Shown here: piece by piece, positions 23,570 through 32,677 of the stretch
Layout: each line of letters begins with the position of its first letter
Position numbering within the stretch: the stretch's first letter is position 1
NCBI GenBank assembly: GCA_030066775.1
Contig: JASJAY010000007.1
Location: forward strand, 1-55,059
Direction: 5' to 3'
Source of the DNA: Planctomycetota bacterium
Lineage (GTDB): Bacteria > Planctomycetota > PLA2 > JAEUHO01
DNA: 55,059 nt
Translations under genes and position numbers: made by a program
Notes under the pieces: generated by a model
The model's database searches: none
Seen by the model: only the letters and a program-made list of their open reading frames with translations
What the model was told of the DNA's origin: nothing

Positions 23570-26500
23570 GTGCTGGGTTGTGCACTAGGTCCCTACCACC
23601 TCGAGGCCGAGCTGGGCTCGGGCGGCATGGGCTCCGTCTATCGAGCGCGCGTCGAGCGCGAGACCGCCCACCTCTCGATCGGCAGGCAGGTCGCCGTCAA
23701 GGTGATCCACCCGTACCTGATCAAGACGCCCAATGCGCTCCAGCGGTTCCTGCTCGAGGGCAAGCTCGGGCGGCGCGTTCGGCACCCCAACGTGGTCAGC
23801 ACGTTCGACTGCGCCGCGGCGCAGGTCGACGGCCGCGAGCACCACTTCCTCGTCATGGAGTACGTGCAAGGTCAGACCCTGCGCGAGCTCCTGGACGAGC
23901 TGGGCACGTTGCCCGAGGAGCTATGCCGCAGCTTCGGTCGTCAGATCGCGGGGGGGCTCGGCGCCATCCACGCTGCGGGTGCCGTGCACCGCGATCTCAA
24001 GCCCGAGAACGTACTCGTCACGCGCGATCATCGCGTCAAGGTGATGGACCTCGGCGTCGCGCGTCTGCTCCGCGATCCGCTGCGCCTCTCGAGCACGGGG
24101 CAGTTCGTCGGATCCGTTCTCTATGCACCGCCAGAGGCCTTCCGGCGCGGTGGCGGAGACGTCGACGGCCGGGCGGATCTCCACAGTCTCGGTGTGCTCC
24201 TGTACGAGATCGCGACGGGCCGGCATCCGTACCGCCACGACGACGTGCAGCGCGTCCTCCGGCTCATCCTGACGTCGGAGCCGCAGCGCGCGGGCGAGGT
24301 CAACGCGCAGATCTCGCCCTTCCTCGAAGAGGTCATCCACACGCTATGCGCGAAGCGCGCCGCGGACAGATTCCGCAGTGCCGACCAAGTGCGACGCATC
24401 CTCGAGGTGGGTGAGGAGAGCACGTGGTGGCGCGAGCGCGCACGGGCGATCACGGCCACGTCGCATCGCCCACTTCGGCGCGTCCGCGTTGCGCGCGACA
24501 CCGCGCTCTACGGCCGCGAAGCGGAGCTCGCGCGGATGCGCGCCGCGTACGCGAAGGCATGCTCGGGCGCGGGCCAGGTGCTGCTCATCGACGGCGAGGC
24601 GGGAATCGGAAAGACGCGCCTCGTCGACGAGTTCATCACCCAGCTCCAAGCGGAAGGCGAGGCGCCGAACTTCCTCTTCGGATCGTATCCCTCCGGTGGA
24701 GCGGCGACGGTCGCCGGCGCCTTCAACACCGCCTTTCGGGAGCACTTCGGCTCGGTCGGGCTCGAAGAGACGCTGGGGTCGTATCTGCCCGTCACACCGC
24801 TCATGGTGCCCGCCTTCGCCTCGTTCCTGCGTGGCGAGTCCCCGCCGCCCGGCCAGGAGCCGCTGACGAAGGACTCGGTGCAGTCCGTATTCATCTACGC
24901 GACGCAGAGCCTGGCGGAGGAGCGTCCCACGGTCATCCTGATCGATGACCTGCACTTTGCGCCGGCCGAGGGGCGCGCCCTCTTTGCGGCCTTGGCGTTG
25001 GCCATCGCCGAACATCAGGTCCTGCTGCTCGGCACGATGCGCCCCGAGGTACCGCTCGATTGGGCGGCGGAGGTGCAGCGCCCGGAGCACGCGGAGCGCA
25101 TGCGCATCGGGCGCCTCCGTCGAAGCGAGCTCGAGCGCCTGCTGGACGACGTGTTCGGTTCGGCGGCGCTCGCGGAGCGGCTCGCTCCGTCCATCGCCGA
25201 GGAGTCGGACGGCAATCCCTTCTTCGTGTTCGAGATCCTGCGCAGCCTTCGCGACCGAGGGCAGATCATGCGGGCCCCGGACGGCAAGTGGACCGCCGCG
25301 AGCGCTGCACCGGACATTCACGCGCCGTCGTCCATTCTCGAGATGGTGCGCGTGCGGTTGGATCGGCTCGACGAAGCCGATCGGCAGCTGCTCGAGGCCG
25401 CGGCCTGCTGCGGATTCCGATTCGATCCGCTGCTCTTGCCGAGCGTTCTGGATCTGGAGGAGATCGACGTGCTGCGGCGCCTGGGCCGCATCGAGCGCTT
25501 GCATCAGCTGGTTCGAAGCGTCGGGCGCGGGTGCAACTTCGATCATCACCTCGTGCACGACGTGCTGTATCGCGGTCTCTCGGATCTCCTGAAAGAGCAC
25601 TACCACGCGCGGATTGCCGACGTCCTCGCGGAGCGGGCGCGTGTGCGCGGCACGCCCCTCGAGACCCTGGAGAGTGTCACGGCCGTCGAGATCTGCACGC
25701 ATGCACTGAAGGGCGGGCGCCAGCAGAGGGCGCTGGCCACGCTGAAGCCCGCGCTTGCGCATCTCGAGGCGGGGTACCTGCAGGAGGCCGCGCTGGCCTT
25801 GGCCGAGGAGGCCCTCGCGGTGCCGGGGCTGCTGGACGGCGCGGAGCGGTGTCGGACGCTCCTCGGGACGGTGGAGCGCCTGCACATGCTCGGGCGGCGC
25901 GACGCCCAACGAGAGGCCCTCGCGGCCGCTGAGCGCCTCGCCACCGGCACGCCGCTCGAGCCGCGGATGCACCGGTTCTGGGCCGAGCTCCACTCCGCCT
26001 GTGGAGAGACGGACGACGCCATGCGCCGCTTCGAGCTTGCCTATGAGACGGCCCACGAGCTCGGCATGGCGAGCGACGAAGCCGCAGCGCTCTGTCGCCT
26101 CGGTACGCAGAACGCCCGCCTCGGGAAGGCCGAGGAGGCGCACGACCAGTTCCGTGCGTCGATCGAGCTCGCCCGCGACATCGGCGACCGACAGGCGGAG
26201 ACAGTGACCACGGGCAACCTCGCCCTGGCCTACTACGACGGGGGCAACTACGAGCGCGCGCTCGAGCTGATGCAGCGTCATCTGGCACTCGCCAAGGAAA
26301 CGGGCAATCGCCGCAGCGAGGGCATCGCGACGGGCAACCTCGGCGTGCTCCTGATGGAGCTGGGACGTCCCGAGGAAGCCGGAGCCCACATCCGGGCGAA
26401 GCTCGAGATCGCGCGCCAGATCGGCGACCGCATGGGGGCCGCGGTGGCTACCGCCAACCTCGGCATGGTCCTTCATGACCTCGGCCACTTCGAGGAGGCC

Positions 26501-27328
26501 CGCCGCGCTTACGAGGCCTGCGTGGAGATCGCCCGAGAGATCGGTGCGCGGGAGGGCGAGGGCAACGCCGCAGGCAACCTGGGCATGGTGTTCCAGAGCC
26601 TCGGCCGTTACGCCCTGGCCGCGGATCGCTACCGGCATGCGGTCCGGATCGCACGCGACATCGGCGATCCGATCACGGAAGCCGACGCGTTGTCCAACCT
26701 GGGCACACTCGAGGTCGGGCTCGGCTGCTTCGAGGCCGCCGAAAAGACACTCGAGCGCTCACTGGAGCTGGCGCGCGGTGTGGGTGCGGCACGCGTCGAG
26801 GGGTATGCCTTGCACGGGCTCGCCCTGCTTGCGGAGGAGCGCGGCGAGATGGAGGTCGCCGAGGGTCTGCACGCGCAGGTGGAACCGATCTGGACCGCCA
26901 TGGGGGCGAAAGAGGCGCTGGCCGAGACGCACGTGGCTGCGGGCCGTCTTGCGCTGCAGCGCGGTGCGAGCGAGCACGCGGCGGAGCACTTCGATGCGGC
27001 GCTCGAGCTGTGCCGTGATACGCATGCGCCGGGAACGACGCTGGTTGCGGAGGTCCTGCGCGCAAGTCTGCCGGGCGGCGATGCCCGGCGCGCGCTCGAC
27101 ACCTGCGATGCCTTGGAAGGCCGCGTGGGCGTGGCCGACTGGATGGCCGCACACCTGGGCCTGTACGAGATCACGGGAGCGCGTGCGCATCTCGATGAGG
27201 CCCGGCGGGCGCTGGCGACACTTCTCGCCAACGCGCCGGCAAGCTGCCAAGAGGCCACGCGGACGCGTGTCCGGCTGCACCGACGCATCAGCGAGGCCGC
27301 CAGGCCCGAGTCACCCCGCTCGACGTAG
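23570..27328 (+). CDS. Ser/Thr kinase-AAA ATPase-TPR fusion protein
   Basis: This is a 1252-residue cytoplasmic protein. Residues about 5-275 are a Hanks-type kinase: Gly loop 'LGSGGMGSVY', Lys44 in 'VAVKVIHP', catalytic 'VHRDLKPENV' (H140, D142), and 'VMDLGVARL' in place of the canonical DFG. Residues about 315-640 are a predicted ATPase with Walker A 'DGEAGIGKTRLVDEF' (Lys348) and Walker B 'TVILIDDLHF'. The C-terminal half is a TPR array; five units around 26215-26700 keep the phrase 'GNLG/ANLG/SNLG' at an exact 120-bp spacing (40 residues). The layout resembles PknK-like and STAND-type regulators, where TPRs sense a partner and the ATPase gates the kinase. No membrane helix is seen. The start is GTG, with AAAGG upstream. 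Confidence 0.92.
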   Translation: MLGCALGPYHLEAELGSGGMGSVYRARVERETAHLSIGRQVAVKVIHPYLIKTPNALQRFLLEGKLGRRVRHPNVVSTFDCAAAQVDGREHHFLVMEYVQGQTLRELLDELGTLPEELCRSFGRQIAGGLGAIHAAGAVHRDLKPENVLVTRDHRVKVMDLGVARLLRDPLRLSSTGQFVGSVLYAPPEAFRRGGGDVDGRADLHSLGVLLYEIATGRHPYRHDDVQRVLRLILTSEPQRAGEVNAQISPFLEEVIHTLCAKRAADRFRSADQVRRILEVGEESTWWRERARAITATSHRPLRRVRVARDTALYGREAELARMRAAYAKACSGAGQVLLIDGEAGIGKTRLVDEFITQLQAEGEAPNFLFGSYPSGGAATVAGAFNTAFREHFGSVGLEETLGSYLPVTPLMVPAFASFLRGESPPPGQEPLTKDSVQSVFIYATQSLAEERPTVILIDDLHFAPAEGRALFAALALAIAEHQVLLLGTMRPEVPLDWAAEVQRPEHAERMRIGRLRRSELERLLDDVFGSAALAERLAPSIAEESDGNPFFVFEILRSLRDRGQIMRAPDGKWTAASAAPDIHAPSSILEMVRVRLDRLDEADRQLLEAAACCGFRFDPLLLPSVLDLEEIDVLRRLGRIERLHQLVRSVGRGCNFDHHLVHDVLYRGLSDLLKEHYHARIADVLAERARVRGTPLETLESVTAVEICTHALKGGRQQRALATLKPALAHLEAGYLQEAALALAEEALAVPGLLDGAERCRTLLGTVERLHMLGRRDAQREALAAAERLATGTPLEPRMHRFWAELHSACGETDDAMRRFELAYETAHELGMASDEAAALCRLGTQNARLGKAEEAHDQFRASIELARDIGDRQAETVTTGNLALAYYDGGNYERALELMQRHLALAKETGNRRSEGIATGNLGVLLMELGRPEEAGAHIRAKLEIARQIGDRMGAAVATANLGMVLHDLGHFEEARRAYEACVEIAREIGAREGEGNAAGNLGMVFQSLGRYALAADRYRHAVRIARDIGDPITEADALSNLGTLEVGLGCFEAAEKTLERSLELARGVGAARVEGYALHGLALLAEERGEMEVAEGLHAQVEPIWTAMGAKEALAETHVAAGRLALQRGASEHAAEHFDAALELCRDTHAPGTTLVAEVLRASLPGGDARRALDTCDALEGRVGVADWMAAHLGLYEITGARAHLDEARRALATLLANAPASCQEATRTRVRLHRRISEAARPESPRST

Positions 27329-27391
27329 CCGCACGCTCGTCGGGTACAACCCCGGAGCTGGTTCTCGCGACGAGGAGCCTACGGAGACCCC

Positions 27392-28165
27392 ATGCTGCCC
27401 GAGTACACGCTTGCCGGACCCGCCGGCGCAACGCCGATCCTGTTGATCCACGGCTTCCCCTTCGACCGGACCCAGTGGGAGCCGCAGATCGCAGCGCTCG
27501 TGACGGATCACCGCGTGATCGCGCTGGACCTGCGCGGACAGGGGCGCACGCCCGCCGGCGACGGCGGCTACCTGATCGAGTTCCTCGTCGACGACGTGAT
27601 CGAGCTGCTCGACCACCTGGAGCTCGAGCGCGTGTGCGTCTGCGGGCTTTCGATGGGGGGGTACGTGGCGCTCCGGCTCGTCGACCGCCACCCGGATCGA
27701 GTGCACGGCTTGATCCTGTGTGATACGCGCGCCGAGGCGGACTCGAACGAGGGCCGCGTGGCGCGCGCGGGCGCGGTGCGCACGATCCGCGAACACGGGA
27801 TGGCCAAGCTGGCGGAGGGCCTGCTGCCGAAGCTCTTCCCCGCGGGCGAGCTCGAGGCGGACACGCCCGCCGTGCAGCGCATCCGCACGCTGGTGGAGCG
27901 CGCGGATCCCGAGGGGGCGTGCCATGCGCTCGTGGCCATGGCCGCACGCCTCGACCTGAGCGATCGCCTCGCGTCGATCGACACGCCGTGTCTCGTCGTG
28001 GTGGGCAGCGAGGACACGCTGACGCCGCCCGACGATGCGCGTGCCATGCAGGCCCAGATCCCGGGAGCCGAGCTGGTCGTGATCGAGGGCGCGGGGCACG
28101 TGAGCAACCTCAGCCACCCCGAGCCGTTCAACGCTGCGCTGCTGCCGTTCCTCGCGGCGCTCTAG
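27392..28165 (+). CDS. Alpha/beta-hydrolase
   Basis: This is a 257-residue enzyme of the alpha/beta-hydrolase fold. The oxyanion region is 'LLIHGFPFDRTQWEPQ', the nucleophile elbow is 'CGLSMGGYVAL' (Ser), the acid lies in 'VVVGSEDTLTPPDDA', and the His is in 'EGAGHVSNLSHPEPF'. All catalytic elements are present. The sequence resembles 3-oxoadipate enol-lactonase and lipase/esterase-like members; the substrate is unknown. It ends in a CTAG shared with the stop codon of the convergent glycosyltransferase gene. Confidence 0.92.
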   Translation: MLPEYTLAGPAGATPILLIHGFPFDRTQWEPQIAALVTDHRVIALDLRGQGRTPAGDGGYLIEFLVDDVIELLDHLELERVCVCGLSMGGYVALRLVDRHPDRVHGLILCDTRAEADSNEGRVARAGAVRTIREHGMAKLAEGLLPKLFPAGELEADTPAVQRIRTLVERADPEGACHALVAMAARLDLSDRLASIDTPCLVVVGSEDTLTPPDDARAMQAQIPGAELVVIEGAGHVSNLSHPEPFNAALLPFLAAL

Positions 28166-29331
28166 CTCGCGAGGGTGCTGCGGCCGGCGATGAGCTCGCC
28201 CAGCCACGCTTCGAGCTGCGCGCCGAGCGTGATGTTCGAGAAGGTCGCCTCGGCCCGCTCGCGGGCGGCCTGGCCCATGCGTGCGATGCGCTCGGGGTCC
28301 AGGAGCAGCTCGCGCAGCGCACCGCCCAGGGCTTCCGGGCTGCGCACCGTCAGGGCGCCGGTCGCCGGCGTGATGATCGAGCCCACGCCGCCGCCTTCGT
28401 AGGCCACGGGCGGGGTGCCGCCTGCGAGCGCCTCGGCGTAGATGATGCCGAAGTGCTCCTTCTTCTGAGGCGCAGCCGTGAGCAGCGTCGCGGCGTTGAT
28501 GAGCGCCGCCTTGTCGGCCGCGGGAACGAACCCGAGCACGCGTCCGCGATCGCCGAGATCCGCCTCGAGCTGGGGGAGCAGCTCGCCGCCGCCAATGAAG
28601 ACCGTCTGGGCGAGGTCCGCGTAGTGCGTCGAAGCGGCGACGACGTTCTGCGGCCCCTTCGACTGCGTGAGCGCGCCCGGGCAGATGACGAAGGGCTCGC
28701 GCAGCCCGTAGCGCTCGACCACGTCGCCCGTCCTGTCGGGATGGAACTCGTCCAGGTCGATGCCGCAAGGCAGCACGAGGAACCGATCCTCCGGCACGTC
28801 GACGATCTTGCGCACGAGCTCGTCGCGCACGTACTCGGTGGTGACCAGCAGGCCGTCGGCGCCGTGGATCGCGCTCTCGATCTGGCCCCAGACCTCGTCG
28901 TCGAAGAGCCCGGCGTGGCGCGGCTCGATGCCGGTGCCGTGGACGAAGAGCGCGTAGGGCTTGCCCGCGCGGCGGGCGACCGCCGCCGTGGCGATCGCGC
29001 TCAGGTTGGCGTGGTGGCCGAGCACGATGTCCACATGGTCGATCACGGCCTCGAGCGCCTGCTCGTAGGCGGGCAGGTACGCGAACGCCTCCTCCCGCGT
29101 CATGTGCGCGACCGTCTTCTGGTTCTCGCCCGCGGAGGGCAGGTTCTCGTGGACCGGGACGACGTTCGTGTGGAGCTCGATGTCGAGGTTGACCGCGTCC
29201 GGCACGCCCTCCCCGACGAACGGGTGCATGAAGTAGACCTCGGCGCCTTGCGAGACGAGGAAGCGGGCATGCTGGCGGGCGACCTCGCCGCTCCCGCGGC
29301 CAGCGTTCAACAGCAACATGGCGACGCGCAT
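28162..29331 (-). CDS. Glycosyltransferase, GT4-like (GT-B fold)
   Basis: This is a 389-residue protein with a two-domain GT-B layout. The N-terminal domain has 'MRVAMLLLNAGRGSGEVARQ' and 'VDIVLGHHANLSAIATA'. The C-terminal domain has 'VICPGALTQSKGPQNVVAA' and 'TAAPQKKEHFGIIYAEALA', where the E-x7-E region of GT4 donors is recognisable (KKEHFGIIYAEAL). It probably transfers a sugar from a nucleotide-sugar to a glycan or lipid. ATG 29331 has GGTGGAG about eight bases upstream; the alternative GTG at 29346 overlaps that sequence. It has no obvious pathway neighbours, but ugd in the same window makes UDP-glucuronate. Confidence 0.9.
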   Translation of the reverse strand: MRVAMLLLNAGRGSGEVARQHARFLVSQGAEVYFMHPFVGEGVPDAVNLDIELHTNVVPVHENLPSAGENQKTVAHMTREEAFAYLPAYEQALEAVIDHVDIVLGHHANLSAIATAAVARRAGKPYALFVHGTGIEPRHAGLFDDEVWGQIESAIHGADGLLVTTEYVRDELVRKIVDVPEDRFLVLPCGIDLDEFHPDRTGDVVERYGLREPFVICPGALTQSKGPQNVVAASTHYADLAQTVFIGGGELLPQLEADLGDRGRVLGFVPAADKAALINAATLLTAAPQKKEHFGIIYAEALAGGTPPVAYEGGGVGSIITPATGALTVRSPEALGGALRELLLDPERIARMGQAARERAEATFSNITLGAQLEAWLGELIAGRSTLAS

Positions 29332-29410
29332 CGCGGGGATCTCCACCGGTCGGCCGAAGGCGCAGAGGGTACGCGCGGGGCGCGATCCGTCGAGGTTGGC
29401 CGCGCCGCGA

Positions 29411-29416
29411 TAGGAT
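29411..29416 (+). promoter_or_regulatory. Candidate -10 element of the small kinase gene
   Basis: GCGA-TAGGAT lies 18 bases before the GTG start at 29434. The same GCGA-TAGGAT string, on the minus strand, precedes the YpfJ-like gene at 41322. Confidence 0.35.
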
Positions 29417-29433
29417 CACCGCGGGAGCCTCCA

Positions 29434-30441
29434 GTGGATCCGAACCGATGGCAGCGCGTGTGTGCACTCTTCGATGCGGCGAGGGCCGTCGAGGGGGCGG
29501 ACCGTGACGCGCTGCTGGCCGGCAGTCCCGAGCTTGCGGACGAGGTGCGCGAGCTGCTGGGTCACCACGAGGACCCGACCGGCGCCCTCGACGCCACGCT
29601 CACGGACCCGCACGTCGGCGGCGAGATCGGGGCGTACCGGATCGTGCGTGTGCTCGGCAAGGGCGGAATGGGCACCGTGTACGCGGCCGAGGGACCGGAC
29701 GGCGCGGTCGCGCTCAAGCGGCTGCACCCGCAGCTGAAAGCGGAGGCTTCGATCTGGGAGCGATTCCAGCGCGAGGCCGCGCTCGGAAGCCGCATCCGAC
29801 ATCCCAACGTCGTGCAGTCGTTCGGCATCGATGCGGAGGACTGCATCGTCATGGAGCTCGCCGACGGCGAAACGCTCGAGGCCCTCCTCGAAGCGGAGGC
29901 GCGCCTGCCCGAGACGACCTGCCGCGACATCGCCCGTGAGATCGGCCGGGCGCTCATGGCGATTCACGCCGCAGGCGCCGTCCACCGCGACCTCAAGCCT
30001 TCGAACGTGATCCGGCGCAGCGACGGGCGCATCCAGGTCATGGACCTGGGCATCGCTCTACCGGTCGACGATCTCCTGCGCCTCTCCGCGACCGGCCAGT
30101 TCGTGGGCACGGCGCGCTACTGCGCGCCGGAGCAGCTCGCGGAGGGCAAGCCCACCCTCGATGGCCGTGCCGACCTGTACGCCCTCGGCCTCTTGCTCTA
30201 CGAGATGGCGGCGGGGGAGCACCCGATTCCGCGTGGCGGACTTGTCACCACGATGCGCGCGCACCTCAGCTCGACGCCGCGCCCGCTAGCCGAGCAAGGC
30301 GCTGACGTCACCCCGTTCTTCGCCGCGCTCGTGCACACGCTGCTCGCGAAGGACCCCGCCGCGCGCTTGCCCGACGCCGAGACCCTCGTGCGCGTTCTCG
30401 ACGAGGGTGAGGCCGGCGCGTGGTGGCGCGCCCAGAGCTAG
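29434..30441 (+). CDS. Soluble Ser/Thr protein kinase
   Basis: This is a 335-residue kinase with nothing after the catalytic domain. The preamble 'DPNRWQRVCALFDAARAVEG' is a form often seen in front of bacterial kinases. The domain has Gly loop 'LGKGGMGTVYAAEGP', catalytic Lys in 'VALKRLHP', 'HRDLKPSNVI', and 'VMDLGIALP' instead of DFG. 'GTARYCAPEQLAEG' marks the end of the activation loop. There is no membrane helix or sensor. The GTG start at 29434 has GGGAG upstream; the open frame extends far upstream only by chance. Its stop overlaps that of the convergent WD40-kinase gene in CTAG, so two kinases share a 3' junction. Confidence 0.9.
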   Translation: MDPNRWQRVCALFDAARAVEGADRDALLAGSPELADEVRELLGHHEDPTGALDATLTDPHVGGEIGAYRIVRVLGKGGMGTVYAAEGPDGAVALKRLHPQLKAEASIWERFQREAALGSRIRHPNVVQSFGIDAEDCIVMELADGETLEALLEAEARLPETTCRDIAREIGRALMAIHAAGAVHRDLKPSNVIRRSDGRIQVMDLGIALPVDDLLRLSATGQFVGTARYCAPEQLAEGKPTLDGRADLYALGLLLYEMAAGEHPIPRGGLVTTMRAHLSSTPRPLAEQGADVTPFFAALVHTLLAKDPAARLPDAETLVRVLDEGEAGAWWRAQS

Positions 30442-32552
30442 TCCTTCTTCGGTCCGCGTTCGAGTCGCCAGATGCGGATCGTGTCGTCGGCCGACCCCGA
30501 GATGAGCCGCCTGCCGTCGGCGGTGAACACGATCGCGTTGATCGTGTCCTCGTGGCCCCTGAGCGTGTCGATCAGCTTGCCGCTCGGCAGCGACCAGATC
30601 CGGACCGTGAGGTCCTGCGCGCCGGTCGCGACGAGCGAGCCGTCGGCCGAGAAGCCGATCGCGTAGACCCACTCGAGGTGCCCGCTCAGGAACGAGACCT
30701 CCTGGGTTCCGTCGGCGCTCATGACGCGCACCTTGCCGTTGGCCAGGTCGTAGAGCAGGTGTTTGCCGTCCGGGCTGAACGCGACATAGCCGACGTCGGA
30801 CTCGTGCGGACCGAGCGTGGTCTGGACCTCGAAGTCCTTCGTGTCCCAGATGCGCACGGTGCGGTCGTAGGCCGTGGTGGCGAGCGAGCCGCCGTCCGGA
30901 TGGACCGCCACGCCGAGCAGGCCGCGGCTGTCGTCTTCGCCCATGCCGTGACGGCGACGCTCCAGTCGCTGATCGCCCGCGGGCAGGTCCCAGATGCGCA
31001 GCGAGCCGTCCTTGCTTGCTGATGCGATCCAGGTCTCGTCGGGCGCGAGCGCGATCTTGCGGACCTTCTCCTGGTGGCCCATCAAGACGGTGCGCGTCGT
31101 GCGCTTCTCGAGATCCCAGATGCGGATCGTCGTGTCGTTCGACGCGGTGTAGGCCGTCTTGCCGTCCCGCGAGCAGATGACGCTGCGCACGTGGTCCTCG
31201 TGGCCCTCGAGCTGGTGCAGCAGCTCGCCGTCTTCGATCCGCCAGATGCCGATCGTGTTGTCGCTCGAGGCGGAGAGCAGCCGCTTGCCGTCGGGATGGA
31301 GCGCGAGGCTGTTGATCGTCTCCTGGTGCCCCATGAGGGTGCGCTCGAACGTGGCGCCCGTGACGACCTGCTCGCCAGCCGTGCCGGACGGCGTGTCCCT
31401 CCCGCTCGAACCGTCGATGACGAGCCACACCACGAGGGCCGCGACGGCGACGAGCACGCCGATCCCGACCATACGTAGCCCTGCCGCAGGCGCGCCCGGT
31501 CGTCCGCCGGTTGGTGCGGGCGCGGGCGTCTCCGGTGCCTTTCCGGCGCGCAAGGCGTCGAGCGCTTCCAGCACGGCCTGCATGTTGGCGAAGCGGTCCT
31601 CGCGCTTCTTCTGCACCATGCCCTGGAAGACGGCCTCGACCTCCTCTGGCACGTCGGGGCATGCATCCCGCAGACGCGGAACGGGTTCCTGCGCGTGCTT
31701 GATCAGTACGCGCAACGCCGAGTCGCCCTCATACACGTGACGGCCGGCGAGCAGGTAGTAGAGCGTGCAGCCGAGCGCATAGACGTCGCTGCGCTCGTCG
31801 ACGAGGCGGATGTCGTCACCTTGCTCGGGCGCCATGGTGTGCGCGCTGCCGATGACGTCGCCCGTGCTCGTGAGGCCCTCGGAGGACTCGAGGCGCGCGA
31901 GGCCCATGTCGAGCACCTTGACGGTGCCGCTCGCGTCGACGAGCAGGTTGCCGGGCTTGATGTCGCGGTGCAGCACGCCCTCGCCGTGCGCGTACGCCAA
32001 GGCGACGGCGGCCTGGCGGATGTAGTCGAGCGCCACGTCGAGGGACAGCGGCCCCCGCGCTTCAATGATGGCGCCCAGGTCGCGGCCGTCCACGAGCTCC
32101 ATGACGAGGTAGTGGCGCCCGTCCGACTCGTCGGCGTCGTAGGCGGTCACGATGTTCGGGTGGGAGAGCTTGGCGGCGACCTGGACCTCGCGCCGGAAGC
32201 GCGCCACGAGGCCTTCGTCCATGGCCGCCAGCGGCGGCAGCACCTTGATGGCAACCACGCGCTTCATGCGCTCGTGGACCGCCTTGTAGACCTGGCCCAT
32301 GCCGCCCGCGCCCACGCGGTCGACGAGCAGGTAGTTGCCGAGCCGCAGCGGCTGCTGCTTCGGGTCCAAGAGCGTCTCGGCCTGGAATGCCGTCAGGCGG
32401 CCCGCATCGACGAGCGCGTCGGCGAGCGTGTTCGGGTCGGCCGTCCCACCCGATGCCGCGGGCGCGTCGCTCTGGAACGAATCGACCTCGGCGCGCGACA
32501 TCAGGCCGCTGTCCGTCAGGCGCTCCCGGAACTGCTCTTCGGTGATCGTCAT
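30438..32552 (-). CDS. Membrane Ser/Thr kinase with a seven-bladed WD40 propeller
   Basis: This is a 704-residue receptor-type kinase. The preamble (residues 1-70, 'LTDSGLMSRAEVDSF', 'GRLTAFQAETLL') is a form I know from planctomycete kinases. The kinase domain (about 73-335) has 'VGAGGMGQVYKAVHERM', 'VVAIKVLPPL', 'LHRDIKPGNLLV', and 'VLDMGLARL' in place of DFG. After a Pro-rich linker, one membrane helix lies near 355-377 ('MVGIGVLVAVAALVVWLVI'). Seven WD40 repeats follow ('GHQETINSLALHPDGKRLL', several 'TIRIWDL/TVRIWS' ends), enough for one complete propeller outside the cytoplasm. It is probably a sensor that binds a periplasmic ligand or protein. Confidence 0.93.
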   Translation of the reverse strand: MTITEEQFRERLTDSGLMSRAEVDSFQSDAPAASGGTADPNTLADALVDAGRLTAFQAETLLDPKQQPLRLGNYLLVDRVGAGGMGQVYKAVHERMKRVVAIKVLPPLAAMDEGLVARFRREVQVAAKLSHPNIVTAYDADESDGRHYLVMELVDGRDLGAIIEARGPLSLDVALDYIRQAAVALAYAHGEGVLHRDIKPGNLLVDASGTVKVLDMGLARLESSEGLTSTGDVIGSAHTMAPEQGDDIRLVDERSDVYALGCTLYYLLAGRHVYEGDSALRVLIKHAQEPVPRLRDACPDVPEEVEAVFQGMVQKKREDRFANMQAVLEALDALRAGKAPETPAPAPTGGRPGAPAAGLRMVGIGVLVAVAALVVWLVIDGSSGRDTPSGTAGEQVVTGATFERTLMGHQETINSLALHPDGKRLLSASSDNTIGIWRIEDGELLHQLEGHEDHVRSVICSRDGKTAYTASNDTTIRIWDLEKRTTRTVLMGHQEKVRKIALAPDETWIASASKDGSLRIWDLPAGDQRLERRRHGMGEDDSRGLLGVAVHPDGGSLATTAYDRTVRIWDTKDFEVQTTLGPHESDVGYVAFSPDGKHLLYDLANGKVRVMSADGTQEVSFLSGHLEWVYAIGFSADGSLVATGAQDLTVRIWSLPSGKLIDTLRGHEDTINAIVFTADGRRLISGSADDTIRIWRLERGPKKD

Positions 32553-32677
32553 GAGGGGCGGCCGGCCGTGGGCGCGAAGTCTACTGGGCGCCCCGGGCCG
32601 GCAACAGGCAACTGGCCGGAACCTCGCGCTCCTGCCCCGGAATGCCCTACGCTCGGGGCGCCTCCTGGAGCCGCCCC

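Noticed and set aside
26215..26700. Regular 120-bp DNA periodicity resembling a repeat array or CRISPR
   Set aside because: The period is in frame and encodes 40-residue TPR units with diverged sequence; there are no spacers.
27919..29433. Plus-strand N-terminal extension of the small kinase (about 505 codons)
   Set aside because: It runs antisense to the glycosyltransferase and over the hydrolase gene in another frame. The kinase has its own GTG, SD and conserved preamble at 29434.
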